This document shows, one piece after another, positions 32,801 through 41,055 of a DNA stretch of 64,000 bases (position 1 is the stretch's first letter; each line of letters starts with the position of its first letter). Made by a program: the position numbers and the translations under genes. The notes beneath the pieces were generated by a model. That model had not been told where the DNA came from and searched no databases. It was given only the letters and a program-made list of their open reading frames with translations. The DNA comes from JBMNPT01 sp050943735 (lineage in GTDB: Bacteria; Bacillota; Clostridia; Oscillospirales; RGIG577): assembly GCA_050943735.1 (NCBI GenBank), contig JBMNPT010000002.1:204867-268866 (forward strand). Direction: 5' to 3'.

Positions 32801-34090
32801 ATGCAATCATCCATCCAAACCATCCGCGCACTGGAAGTGCTGGATTCCCGTGGAAATCCCACGCTGGCGGTACAGGTCACCACCCAAAGCGGTGCCTGTG
32901 GACAGGCTATGGTTCCCTCGGGCGCTTCCACCGGCGCATTTGAAGCCTGTGAATTGCGAGACGGCGGCCAGCGTTATGGAGGCAAAGGGGTAGCCGTTGC
33001 CCAATACCATGTCAATCATCTGTTGGCAGACGCTCTCAGGGGAATGCCTGTGGACGACCAGCGAGCCATCGACCAACGCCTCCTGCAACTGGATGGCACC
33101 CCTGACAAGCATCGGCTTGGAGCCAATGCCCTGCTGGGTGTGTCCATGGCCTGCGCCCAGGCCGCCGCCGCTGCCCGCGGAGTGCCTCTATATCGCTATC
33201 TGGGAGGGAGCCAGGCCCATCGGCTGCCGGTTCCCATGATGAATGTCATCAACGGCGGCCGTCATGCGGAGGGCAACCTCTCCTGTCAGGAATTCATGAT
33301 CATGCCCAATGGAGCAGATTCTTTCCCCGAGTGTGTCCGTTGGTGCGCGGAAGTGTATCACGCACTGGGCAGCCTGCTGCGGCAAAAGGGTTTTGGCACC
33401 GCAGTGGGAGATGAGGGTGGCTATGCCCCGGCTCTTCGGGAAGACGCCGAAGCCATTGAGTATATTCTGGAAGCCATTCGCATCGCAGGTTTTCAGCCTG
33501 GGTATCAGTTCTGTCTGGCTCTGGACCCCGCCGCCACTGAAATGTACGATGCCGCCAAGGAAGAGGGCTGTCCCGGCAACTATTACTTTTGGAAACTGCA
33601 CCGGATGTATACGCCCCAGGCACTAATGGATTTGTGGGAGGATTGGTGCCGCCAATATCCCATCCGTTCCATCGAAGACCCGCTGGCAGAAGAGGACTGG
33701 GAGAATTTCACCAAGCTTACTGCTCGCCTGGGGAATCGAGTGCAACTGGTGGGAGATGATCTGCTGGTGACCAATACAGCCCGACTAGAAAAAGCCATTG
33801 GGCTTCACGCCTGCAATGCCATTCTCATTAAAGTCAATCAAATTGGTACTCTGAGCGAGGCCATGGATGCGGTGGAACGGGCCCAGCGAGTGGGATGGAA
33901 CGCCATTATTTCTCACCGCAGCGGGGATACGGAAGATACTTTCATCGCCGATCTGGCAGTGGCCACCGGCAGTGGGCAAATCAAAACCGGAGCCCCTTGT
34001 CGTGGAGAACGCACTGCCAAATACAACCGTCTGCTCACCATTTGCCAACAGTTGGGGCCTCAGGCTCTGTACACCGGTTTATGGCGATAA
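32801..34090 (+). CDS. eno: Enolase
   Basis: 429 residues. All catalytic landmarks are visible: SCQEFMIMP, GDEGGYAP, the metal ligands in LALDPAATEMY, SIEDPLAEEDW and VGDDLLVTN, the catalytic Lys in ILIKVNQIGTL, and SHRSGDTEDTFIADLAVATG. It converts 2-phosphoglycerate to phosphoenolpyruvate. GGGAGG precedes ATG 32801; an ATG 27 bases upstream lies before that site. It reads GAPCRGERTAKYN where GAPSRTDR is common, and stands alone rather than in a glycolytic operon. Confidence 0.95.
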   Translation: MQSSIQTIRALEVLDSRGNPTLAVQVTTQSGACGQAMVPSGASTGAFEACELRDGGQRYGGKGVAVAQYHVNHLLADALRGMPVDDQRAIDQRLLQLDGTPDKHRLGANALLGVSMACAQAAAAARGVPLYRYLGGSQAHRLPVPMMNVINGGRHAEGNLSCQEFMIMPNGADSFPECVRWCAEVYHALGSLLRQKGFGTAVGDEGGYAPALREDAEAIEYILEAIRIAGFQPGYQFCLALDPAATEMYDAAKEEGCPGNYYFWKLHRMYTPQALMDLWEDWCRQYPIRSIEDPLAEEDWENFTKLTARLGNRVQLVGDDLLVTNTARLEKAIGLHACNAILIKVNQIGTLSEAMDAVERAQRVGWNAIISHRSGDTEDTFIADLAVATGSGQIKTGAPCRGERTAKYNRLLTICQQLGPQALYTGLWR

Positions 34091-34189
34091 ATGTAGAAAA
34101 ATCCCTTGTTCCTCTGGTGTCCTGACGCGTTTTATGATATAATAATCCAAAACCTTGTATCATATTTTGAAACGCAAAAGGAGTTTGCC

Positions 34190-34957
34190 ATGGAAAAGGG
34201 TGAAAAGGGGGTCCAGACACTGGACCGGGCCCTCAATGTTTTGGAATTGCTGGCAGTCCAAAAAAGCGGTTTGGGAGTCACCGAAATCGGACAACAGGTG
34301 GGACTGCACAAAAGCACCGTTCATCGGCTGCTGAGCGCACTGCTGCAACGGGGATATGTGGAAAAAGACGAGGCCGGCCTGTACAAAATCGGCCTGAAAG
34401 TGGTGGAGATTTCCTCTCTGCACCTCAACAGCATTGAACTGAAAACCGAAGCCTCTCCCTACCTGCACACCTTGTCCGCCATCAGCACCCAGCCGGTGCA
34501 TCTGGCCACTCTGATGGACGGCGAGGTGGTCTACATCGAAAAGGTGGATACCGTCACCAGCATCCGGCTCTATTCTCACATCGGACGCCGGGTACCGGCT
34601 CACTGCAGCGGAGTGGGACGCGCTCTCTATCTGGATTACAGTGATCTGGAGCTGACCGAGTCCTTCAAGGGCTATGATTTCATCCCCTATACCCCCAACA
34701 CCATCACCAACCTGGGCAAATTTGTGGACCAAATGCGGCGGTTCCGGCAACTGGGCTATATCATTGATGATGAGGAACATCAGTTGGGTGTGCGCTGCAT
34801 TGCCGCTCCCATCCGAGATTACCGGGGAAAAATCATCGCTTCGGTGAGTACCTCAGGGGACAAGAGCATCCTCTCCCCTGACCGGGACGAAGAATTGGCG
34901 GGACATGTCCTGCGTTGTGCGCAGGAAATTTCCCGGCGTATGGGATATACCCTGTAA
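34190..34957 (+). CDS. IclR-family transcriptional regulator
   Basis: 255 residues. The N-terminal winged helix reads LDRALNVLELLAVQKSGLGV, then QVGLHKSTVHRLLSALLQRG. The C-terminal effector-binding domain has the typical VPAHCSGVGRALYL and LGVRCIAAPIRDYRG. IclR proteins usually control small-acid or aromatic catabolism; the effector here is unknown. The start follows AAAAGGAG. TATAAT lies at 34138-34143 without a good -35. No obvious target gene adjoins other than enolase upstream. Confidence 0.93.
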   Translation: MEKGEKGVQTLDRALNVLELLAVQKSGLGVTEIGQQVGLHKSTVHRLLSALLQRGYVEKDEAGLYKIGLKVVEISSLHLNSIELKTEASPYLHTLSAISTQPVHLATLMDGEVVYIEKVDTVTSIRLYSHIGRRVPAHCSGVGRALYLDYSDLELTESFKGYDFIPYTPNTITNLGKFVDQMRRFRQLGYIIDDEEHQLGVRCIAAPIRDYRGKIIASVSTSGDKSILSPDRDEELAGHVLRCAQEISRRMGYTL

Positions 34958-34963
34958 AATAAA

Positions 34964-34998
34964 AACCGGCACAGCCTGCGCTGTGCCGGTTCTTTTTT
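34964..34998. terminator. Bidirectional terminator between iclR and rubrerythrin
   Basis: AACCGGCACAGC pairs with GCTGTGCCGGTT, flanked by A5 and followed by a T-rich run. Confidence 0.88.
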
Positions 34999-35007
34999 AT
35001 CCATTTC

Positions 35008-35544
35008 TCAATAGTTCTCAGCCTTGATGCGGAAGTAAGCTCTGGGGTGATCGCAAACAGGACAGATCTCAGGCGCTTCTTCTCCGTAATAAATGTGTCC
35101 GCAGTTGCCGCACTGCCACTTGTTCTTGCCTACACGCTTGAACACTTCACCGGTTTCCACATTGGCCAGCAGTTTGTTGTAGCGTTCCTCGTGTTCCTTC
35201 TCGATGGCTGCTACGCCTTCAAACAACGCCGCAATGCGGTCAAAACCCTCTTCTCTGGCTTCCTTGGCAAAAGTGGCATACATGTCGGTCCACTCGTAAT
35301 TTTCACCTTCCGCAGCGGCCTTCAGATTGGCCATGGTATCGCCAATGCCATCCAGCAATTTGAACCAGATCTTAGCATGTTCCTTTTCGTTGTTGGCAGT
35401 TTCCTCAAACAACTCCGCAATCTGCACATACCCTTCCTTGCGTGCCTTGGAGGCGAAGTAGGTATATTTGTTGCGTGCCTGAGATTCACCCGCAAATGCC
35501 GCCATCAGATTGGCTTCTGTTCTGCTGCCCTTCAGTTCCTTCAT
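35008..35544 (-). CDS. Rubrerythrin
   Basis: 178 residues. The ferritin-like four-helix domain supplies the diiron ligands (AFAGESQARNKY, ETANNEKEHAKIW, and later EGVAAIEKEHEERY). The C-terminal rubredoxin-like domain holds one iron on CGNCGH and CPVCDH. It reduces hydrogen peroxide in the cytoplasm of anaerobes. Its start overlaps the stop of the Fur-family gene by four bases, so regulator and peroxidase are made together. Confidence 0.96.
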   Translation of the reverse strand: MKELKGSRTEANLMAAFAGESQARNKYTYFASKARKEGYVQIAELFEETANNEKEHAKIWFKLLDGIGDTMANLKAAAEGENYEWTDMYATFAKEAREEGFDRIAALFEGVAAIEKEHEERYNKLLANVETGEVFKRVGKNKWQCGNCGHIYYGEEAPEICPVCDHPRAYFRIKAENY

Positions 35545-35963
35545 AGTACCTCTTCCTTTCTTTGTGTATCAATATTTTCTGCTGCGCAGGCGGCACATAG
35601 GCCGCCAAAACTGAGATCCATCCACTGTACTTCTCCCACTCCAGCCTTTTGCGCCTGCTTCAGCAAAATTTCCATTCCTTCCGCCGGCAGATCCACCACA
35701 CACCCACACTTACTGCATACAAAATGAGGATGGGATGACAAATGTCCATCATAACGTTCTGCCTGCTGTTTTGTCAGCACCCGCCGAATCTCTCCCTGTT
35801 CTTCCAGAACCTTCAAATTGCGATATACCGTTCCCAAACTGAGATTGGGCATTTGTGGCCGTAAATCCTCAAATACCTTTTCTGCAGAGGGATGTTCGGG
35901 CGACTGCTGCAAATACTCCAAAATACATGCCCGCTGCCGGGAATGCCGAAGCTTTTTGCCCAT
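35541..35963 (-). CDS. Fur-family repressor, PerR-like
   Basis: 140 residues. The winged helix includes ECLQQSPEHPSAEKVF-like spacing (here LEYLQQSPEHPSAEKVFEDL) and LSLGTVYRNLKVLEEQGEI. The structural zinc site is CSKC with CAAC. Metal-sensing His/Asp residues lie in RYDGHLSSHPHFVC. Linkage to rubrerythrin points to peroxide sensing (PerR) rather than iron or zinc. An imperfect 7-1-7 palindrome sits between its -10 and start codon, which predicts autorepression. Confidence 0.88.
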   Translation of the reverse strand: MGKKLRHSRQRACILEYLQQSPEHPSAEKVFEDLRPQMPNLSLGTVYRNLKVLEEQGEIRRVLTKQQAERYDGHLSSHPHFVCSKCGCVVDLPAEGMEILLKQAQKAGVGEVQWMDLSFGGLCAACAAENIDTQRKEEVL

Positions 35964-35978
35964 ATCGTCACCTCTTAA

Positions 35979-35993
35979 TGAGAATCATTCTTA
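35979..35993 (-). promoter_or_regulatory. Fur/PerR-type operator
   Basis: TGAGAAT-C-ATTCTTA is a 7-1-7 palindrome with one mismatched pair, the form recognised by Fur-family repressors. It lies 16 bp before the repressor start, over the predicted transcript start. Confidence 0.7.
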
Positions 35994-36001
35994 ATAATTT
36001 A

Positions 36002-36029
36002 AGTATATCACATGATTTACTTTTGTCAA
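36002..36029 (-). promoter_or_regulatory. Promoter of perR-rubrerythrin
   Basis: On the minus strand, perfect TTGACA (36029-36024), a 16-bp spacer and TATACT (36007-36002). Confidence 0.75.
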
Positions 36030-36111
36030 GCTTTTCTGCAAATTCGCTGTTCATGATATGGACATTTTTTCATGCTATAATAATAAAATACAGCTATGAA
36101 AGGAGTCCTCT

Positions 36112-37131
36112 ATGCATTTTATTCTACCCCTTTTGACCGCGTGCAGCCTATTGCTCAGCGGATGTGCTTCTTCTGCACCAATCAGCCCTGTCTCCGTTCC
36201 CGAAGGAACCATTCGAGTACATTTCATCGACGTAGGACAGGCAGACAGCATTTTGATTCAATGCGACCAACAAAATATGCTCATTGACGCCGGCAACAAC
36301 GACGATGGTCCGTTGGTGGTGGATTATCTGCAGCAACAAGGTGTGCAACAGCTTCAATACGTCATCGGCACCCATCCTCATGAGGACCACATCGGTGGAC
36401 TGGATGATGTGCTGGATTCCTTTCCAGTAGAACAAGTTCTCCTGCCGCCGGTGGACAGCACCACCCGCACCTATGAGGAAGTACTGGATTCCATAGAAAA
36501 GCAGGAATTGGAAATCACCGTCCCGCAAATAGGAGAAACCTATCCTCTGGGAGATGCTCTCTTTACCATTCTTTCCCCGGGCAAACAGAACTATTCCTCC
36601 CTCAACGACTGGTCCATTGTGGGGCGGCTTAGTTATGGCCAAACCAGCTTTCTCTTTATGGGTGATGCGGAACAGACAGTGGAAGAGGAAATTCTTCGTC
36701 AAGAAGGGACAGTAGCCAGCGATGTGCTCAAGCTGGGGCATCACGGCAGCAATACCTCCTCCAGCCAGGCCTTTTTGGAAGCGGTCTCTCCGGCCTTTGG
36801 CGTCATCAGCTGCGGAACCAACAATGACTACGGCCATCCTCACCAGGAAATTTTGGATCGATGTGAGGCTCTGGGGATTGATTTGTACCGCACCGATGAG
36901 CAGGGAACTCTTGTGGTATCCAGTGATGGCCAGCAACTCACTTGGAACACCACTCCCATCCAGTCCTCCGCCCCGGGTGATACACCTGCCCAAGTGGTGG
37001 TCACACCCTCAGGCAAAAAATATCACCGCCCCGACTGCGGACTCATCCGCAAAAGCCAGACCACTTCTATGAGCAAAGACGAGGCTGTGGCCCAGGGATA
37101 CGCCCCCTGTCAAAGCTGCAAGCCTGAGTAA
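36112..37131 (+). CDS. ComEC-like metallo-beta-lactamase-fold lipoprotein with Cys-rich tail
   Basis: 339 residues. A lipoprotein signal ends at Cys18 (LLLSGC). The hydrolase domain matches the C-terminal nuclease-like domain of ComEC: VHFIDVGQADSILI, THPHEDHIGG (His88, His90, Asp92, His93), MGDAEQTVEEEIL and LKLGHHGS. The last ~45 residues form an Ada-like metal-binding tail (KYHRPDCGLI ... GYAPCQSCKP). No ComEC membrane channel is present, so it acts as a free extracellular hydrolase, probably on nucleic acid or a phosphodiester. AAAGGAG precedes the ATG. Confidence 0.88.
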   Translation: MHFILPLLTACSLLLSGCASSAPISPVSVPEGTIRVHFIDVGQADSILIQCDQQNMLIDAGNNDDGPLVVDYLQQQGVQQLQYVIGTHPHEDHIGGLDDVLDSFPVEQVLLPPVDSTTRTYEEVLDSIEKQELEITVPQIGETYPLGDALFTILSPGKQNYSSLNDWSIVGRLSYGQTSFLFMGDAEQTVEEEILRQEGTVASDVLKLGHHGSNTSSSQAFLEAVSPAFGVISCGTNNDYGHPHQEILDRCEALGIDLYRTDEQGTLVVSSDGQQLTWNTTPIQSSAPGDTPAQVVVTPSGKKYHRPDCGLIRKSQTTSMSKDEAVAQGYAPCQSCKPE

Positions 37132-37143
37132 AGGAGAAATTCC

Positions 37144-37368
37144 ATGTATATTGTTGATCGCATCGAGGGAGCCCAAGCGGTGTGCGAGGCTCTTGATCAC
37201 ACTCTTCATTCCATCCCCTTGGAACAGCTGCCTGCCGGCACTGCCGAGGGGGATTGTCTGGAATGGGTTGCCGGACGGTGGATTTTTTTGCCAGAAATCA
37301 CCCAAGAACGGCGTGCCCGTCTGGCAGCCCGCCGCCAAAAGCTGACCCGCACACACAAGGATCCATAA
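37144..37368 (+). CDS. DUF3006-family small protein
   Basis: 74 residues. The start MYIVDRIEGAQAVCE, a central LPAGTAEGDCLEW and a basic C-terminal helix (ITQERRARLAARRQKL) are the DUF3006 pattern. The family often follows ComEC-like hydrolase genes, as here (12 bp gap). Its function is unknown. GGAG lies eight bases before the ATG. Confidence 0.8.
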   Translation: MYIVDRIEGAQAVCEALDHTLHSIPLEQLPAGTAEGDCLEWVAGRWIFLPEITQERRARLAARRQKLTRTHKDP

Positions 37369-37394
37369 AATCCCCCTATTGCCTTCTAGGGCAT

Positions 37395-37427
37395 AAAAAA
37401 ACGGACCCGCTTTGGGGTCCGTTTTTT
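37395..37427. terminator. Bidirectional terminator, rnfB / DUF3006
   Basis: ACGGACCC pairs with GGGTCCGT, with A7 before and T6 after. It serves the Rnf operon on the minus strand and the DUF3006 gene on the plus strand. Confidence 0.87.
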
Positions 37428-37434
37428 ATGTACT

Positions 37435-38229
37435 TCAGGCTTTTTCTTCCAGTACAATGCACTTTCTGGGGCACTTGCTGACGCAAATTCCGCAGCCGGT
37501 ACATTTGCTGTAATCGATAACTGCGTTGAAGTTTTCCACCTTGATGGCTTCATTGGGGCAGTTCTTCTGGCACAGCATACAGCCGATGCAAGCCTTGTCG
37601 CACACTGCCTTGGCATCCACGCCCTTGTCCTTGTTGCTGCACAGCACATGCACCTTAGCAGAGGCCGGAACCAGCTGAATCAGATGTCTGGGACAGGTCT
37701 TGACACAGGCACCACAGGACACACATTTTTCCTCATCTACCACAGCCACACCGTTTACAATGTGGAGAGCGTCAAACTTACAGGCTTCCACACAGGAACC
37801 CAGACCGCAGCAACCATAGGCACAGGCCTTGTCGCCGCCGGCAAAACGCATGGCGGACACACAGTCGGAAATGCCCACGTATTCGCACTTTTTCTTAGCG
37901 CATTCGTTATCGCCGCAGCACATCACCCGGGCGACCATCTTTTCGCCTTCTTCTACCGTCACACCCATAATGGCCGCAATTTTTTCAGCGGCAGCCGCAC
38001 CGCCTACAGGGCAGACATTGACCGGAGCTTTTCCTTCTACAATGGCAGTTGCCGCTGCGCTACAGCCGGCAAAGCCACAGCCGCCACAGTTGGCGCCCGG
38101 CAGGCACTCCTGTACCTGCGGGATGCGTTCATCCACTTCTACCGCAAAAATCTTGGACGCATAGGCCAGGATACAGCCAAACAGCAGACCCATAATACCC
38201 AGCGTTGCACCTGCAATCACAATTGGCAT
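37435..38229 (-). CDS. rnfB: Rnf complex subunit B
   Basis: 264 residues. One N-terminal membrane helix (about 5-27) is followed by the four-Cys Fes domain (CLPGANCGGCGFAGC). Several [4Fe-4S] ferredoxin motifs follow (CGCCGLGSCVEAC-like region, CVSCGACVKTCP, CIGCMLCQKNCP, CTGCGICVSKCP). RnfB is the likely entry point for electrons from reduced ferredoxin. It is the last gene of rnfCDGEAB and is followed by a terminator. Confidence 0.95.
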   Translation of the reverse strand: MPIVIAGATLGIMGLLFGCILAYASKIFAVEVDERIPQVQECLPGANCGGCGFAGCSAAATAIVEGKAPVNVCPVGGAAAAEKIAAIMGVTVEEGEKMVARVMCCGDNECAKKKCEYVGISDCVSAMRFAGGDKACAYGCCGLGSCVEACKFDALHIVNGVAVVDEEKCVSCGACVKTCPRHLIQLVPASAKVHVLCSNKDKGVDAKAVCDKACIGCMLCQKNCPNEAIKVENFNAVIDYSKCTGCGICVSKCPRKCIVLEEKA

Positions 38230-38271
38230 TCTATTTCACCCTTTTTCTTTTTGAAGTTTCTCTTTTTTCAA

Positions 38272-38865
38272 TCACACCGGGATGGACAGGCCGGAGAAGC
38301 CCATGAAAGCCATGGCCATCAAACCGGCGGTGACCAGCGCGATGGGGAATCCTTCAAATGCCTTGGGAGGCTCGGAGAATTCCATCCGCTCCCGAATGGA
38401 AGCGAACAGCACGATGGCCAGTGCAAAGCCAAGACCACCGGTGACGCCATACACCACAGACTCGATGAAGTTATACTCGTTCTGGATGTTCAGCAGAGCA
38501 ACGCCCAGCACAGCACAGTTGGTGGTGATCAGAGGCAGGTAAATGCCCAGCGCGCTATACAGGGCGGGCATGCTCTTCTGCATGAACATCTCGATGAACT
38601 GCACCAGAGTGGCGATAACCAGAATGAATGCGATGGTCTGCATGTATTCCAGATGCAGGGTTTTGAGCAGGAATTCATTGACCAGCCAGGTTACGGCAGA
38701 AGCCATACCCATAACGAAGGTAACGGCCATGCCCATACCAGTGGCAGTCTCCACCTTTTTGGAAACGCCCATGAAAGGACAGATGCCCAAAAACTGTGAG
38801 AAAATGAAGTTATTCACCAGGATGGCTCCCAGTGTAATGGTAAACAGGCTTCCTAACAGTTCCAT
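38272..38865 (-). CDS. rnfA: Rnf complex subunit A
   Basis: 197 residues, six membrane helices. The conserved Cys is in FSQFLGICPFMG. RnfA and RnfE are paralogues inserted in opposite orientation that hold an iron-sulfur centre between them in the ion path. Its start shares a base with the rnfE stop (38865). Confidence 0.95.
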   Translation of the reverse strand: MELLGSLFTITLGAILVNNFIFSQFLGICPFMGVSKKVETATGMGMAVTFVMGMASAVTWLVNEFLLKTLHLEYMQTIAFILVIATLVQFIEMFMQKSMPALYSALGIYLPLITTNCAVLGVALLNIQNEYNFIESVVYGVTGGLGFALAIVLFASIRERMEFSEPPKAFEGFPIALVTAGLMAMAFMGFSGLSIPV

Positions 38866-39467
38866 TATGCCTTACCTCCCTTTCTGGTCAGGTACTGGAC
38901 GGTAGCAATGAAGCAGCCCAGCACGATAAAGCCGCCGGCCGGCAGGATGAACATGGTAGCACCTGCGAAGTCTTCCCCAAACAGAGGTTTGCCCAGGAAG
39001 GTGCCAGCACCGATGAATTCACGAATGATACCCATCACCGACAGGGTGAAGGTAAAGCCCAGACCCATGACCAGACCATCCACAGCGGAAGCCGCCACAC
39101 CGTTTTTGGAAGCGAAGGCTTCTGCACGGCCCAGGATGATACAGTTTACCACGATCAGGGGAATGAACACGCCCAGAGCCTCGGACAGTTCGGGGGAATA
39201 TGCCTTGAGCAGCATATCCACGATGGTCACGAAGCTGGCGATAACCACAATGTAGCCTGCGATACGGATCTTATTGGGAATGATCTTCCGCAGCAGAGAA
39301 ATTACGATATTGGAGCAGATGAGCACTGCCGTGGTGGAGAGACCCATGCCCACGCCATTGATGAGAGAGGTAGAGGTGGCCAAGCTGGCACACATACCCA
39401 GCAGCTGCACCAATACCGGGTTATTGGTGATAAGGCCCTCTTTCAGAGCCGTTCCGAAGTTTTGCAA
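38865..39467 (-). CDS. rnfE: Rnf complex subunit E
   Basis: 200 residues, six membrane helices, with the conserved VQLLGMCASLA motif matching the RnfA Cys region. It is a core membrane subunit of the ferredoxin:NAD+ oxidoreductase. It overlaps rnfA by one base. Confidence 0.95.
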   Translation of the reverse strand: MQNFGTALKEGLITNNPVLVQLLGMCASLATSTSLINGVGMGLSTTAVLICSNIVISLLRKIIPNKIRIAGYIVVIASFVTIVDMLLKAYSPELSEALGVFIPLIVVNCIILGRAEAFASKNGVAASAVDGLVMGLGFTFTLSVMGIIREFIGAGTFLGKPLFGEDFAGATMFILPAGGFIVLGCFIATVQYLTRKGGKA

Positions 39468-39503
39468 GGTTGTTTCCTCCTTTTTCGTTTATTGACGTGG
39501 GAC

Positions 39504-40079
39504 TCAGCCCATATGATTGGCAGCAAAGGCCGCCGCGGCATTGACACCTCTGGTCACAGCCCGGGATGTGATGGTGGCGCCAGTAATGGCCACGATCTCA
39601 CCACCGTCCTTATCCACGGCAATGGTGCCGCTCTTGCCGTTGTACTGGTCAATAAACTTGGCTTCCTTGGCTTTTACACCCAGGCCGGGAGTTTCGCTCA
39701 TGGAGAGCACCTGTGCCTTGGCCACTGTGCCGTCCGCATTGATACCCACCATCATGGAGATGGCACCGCCAAAGCCCTTGGGGGCTACCTGCACAGCTAC
39801 ACCCACCACGTTGCCGCTGGCGTCCTTGGCCTGGAAGGCCGCGGTCACCTGCGCGTCATCGCCGTTGGGCAACGCTTCTTCCGCCGCTACTTCAATGGCG
39901 GGGAAATCCACCCCGTCAGGGAAAATGGCCTGCAATGCCGCATTCTGTTTCTCAGCCTCCACCTGTTCAATGATGGGAGCGGTCACCGCATTGACAGCAC
40001 CCAGCAACAGGGCCGCAATCAGGGTGATGGCAAACAAAATGCCGCCCAGTCTGCCCATGGAATTGTTTTCCGCTTTCAT
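39504..40079 (-). CDS. rnfG: Rnf complex subunit G (FMN-binding)
   Basis: 191 residues. One N-terminal membrane span (about 12-32) anchors an extracytoplasmic FMN-binding domain. The covalent FMN attachment motif is ITGATITSRAVTRGV, where the second Thr is the expected phosphoester site. It passes electrons between the other flavin and iron-sulfur subunits. It shares one base with the rnfD stop. Confidence 0.94.
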   Translation of the reverse strand: MKAENNSMGRLGGILFAITLIAALLLGAVNAVTAPIIEQVEAEKQNAALQAIFPDGVDFPAIEVAAEEALPNGDDAQVTAAFQAKDASGNVVGVAVQVAPKGFGGAISMMVGINADGTVAKAQVLSMSETPGLGVKAKEAKFIDQYNGKSGTIAVDKDGGEIVAITGATITSRAVTRGVNAAAAFAANHMG

Positions 40080-41038
40080 TACTTGGCCACCTCCTCAGTT
40101 TTCTTGGGAGCCACCGCGCCAAACTTGGTGGGGGTGGTGTACTTGTCGATGAGCCATACGCACAGGTTCATCAGCAAAATGGAGTAGGATACGCCTTCGG
40201 GATAGCCGCCGAACCGACGAATGAGCACCGTCAGCAGACCGCAGCCAATACCAAAGAGGATCTGACCCTTGGGGGTCACAGGAGAGGTGGTGTAGTCGGT
40301 TGCCATGAACAAAGCGCCCAGCAGCAGACCACCGCCCAGAATTTCAAAGCCCAGAGATTCCAGAGGACCGCCGGCCCGGGGGAAGATCAGTGCGAACACC
40401 GCCACAGTACCGATGTACGCAGCCGGAATCCGAATGGAGATCACCTTTTTGGCCAGCAGATAGGCACCGCCAATCAGCAGCGCGATGGCAGATACTTCAC
40501 CCAGACATCCACCGATGTGGCCCAGGAACATATCCATCATAGTAGTGCCCTCAGGCAGTGCGCCGGTCTTGAGGAAAGACAGCGGGGTGGGGCCAGTCAC
40601 GCCATCCAGCGTGAAGGTGGTCATGGGAGAAGCCCAGCAGGCCATCAGAAACGCACGTCCAGCCAGTGCGGGGTTGACAAAGTTTTTGCCGATGCCGCCG
40701 TAGAGCATCTTGGCCAGCAGGATGGCAAAAGCGCCGCCCAGCATAGCCATCCACCAGGGTGCGCCGCTGGGCATGTTGAAGGCCAGCAGAATGCCGGTCA
40801 CCACTGCGGACAGATCACCAATGGTGTTCTTTTTATGTAACAGCTTTTCATACAGGGCTTCGCACAGCACACAGGTCACGATGCTCACCCCTACCAGCAC
40901 TGCGGCGGATACGCCGAAATAGTACACCGCCATGATCAGCGCGGGTACCAGTGCGATGATCACATCCAGCATGATGCTGCGAGTGGAATGCTTCGCGCGG
41001 ATGTGAGGCGATGAAGTCATTGTCAGTAATTTATTCAC
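40079..41038 (-). CDS. rnfD: Rnf complex subunit D (FMN-binding membrane subunit)
   Basis: 319 residues, about nine membrane helices. The covalent flavin motif reads DGVTGPTPLSFLK, with Pro where Ala is more common (SGATP). It forms part of the ion-translocating core with RnfA and RnfE. It begins 17 bp after rnfC. Confidence 0.94.
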   Translation of the reverse strand: MNKLLTMTSSPHIRAKHSTRSIMLDVIIALVPALIMAVYYFGVSAAVLVGVSIVTCVLCEALYEKLLHKKNTIGDLSAVVTGILLAFNMPSGAPWWMAMLGGAFAILLAKMLYGGIGKNFVNPALAGRAFLMACWASPMTTFTLDGVTGPTPLSFLKTGALPEGTTMMDMFLGHIGGCLGEVSAIALLIGGAYLLAKKVISIRIPAAYIGTVAVFALIFPRAGGPLESLGFEILGGGLLLGALFMATDYTTSPVTPKGQILFGIGCGLLTVLIRRFGGYPEGVSYSILLMNLCVWLIDKYTTPTKFGAVAPKKTEEVAK

Positions 41039-41055
41039 CGTTGTTTCCCTCCTAC

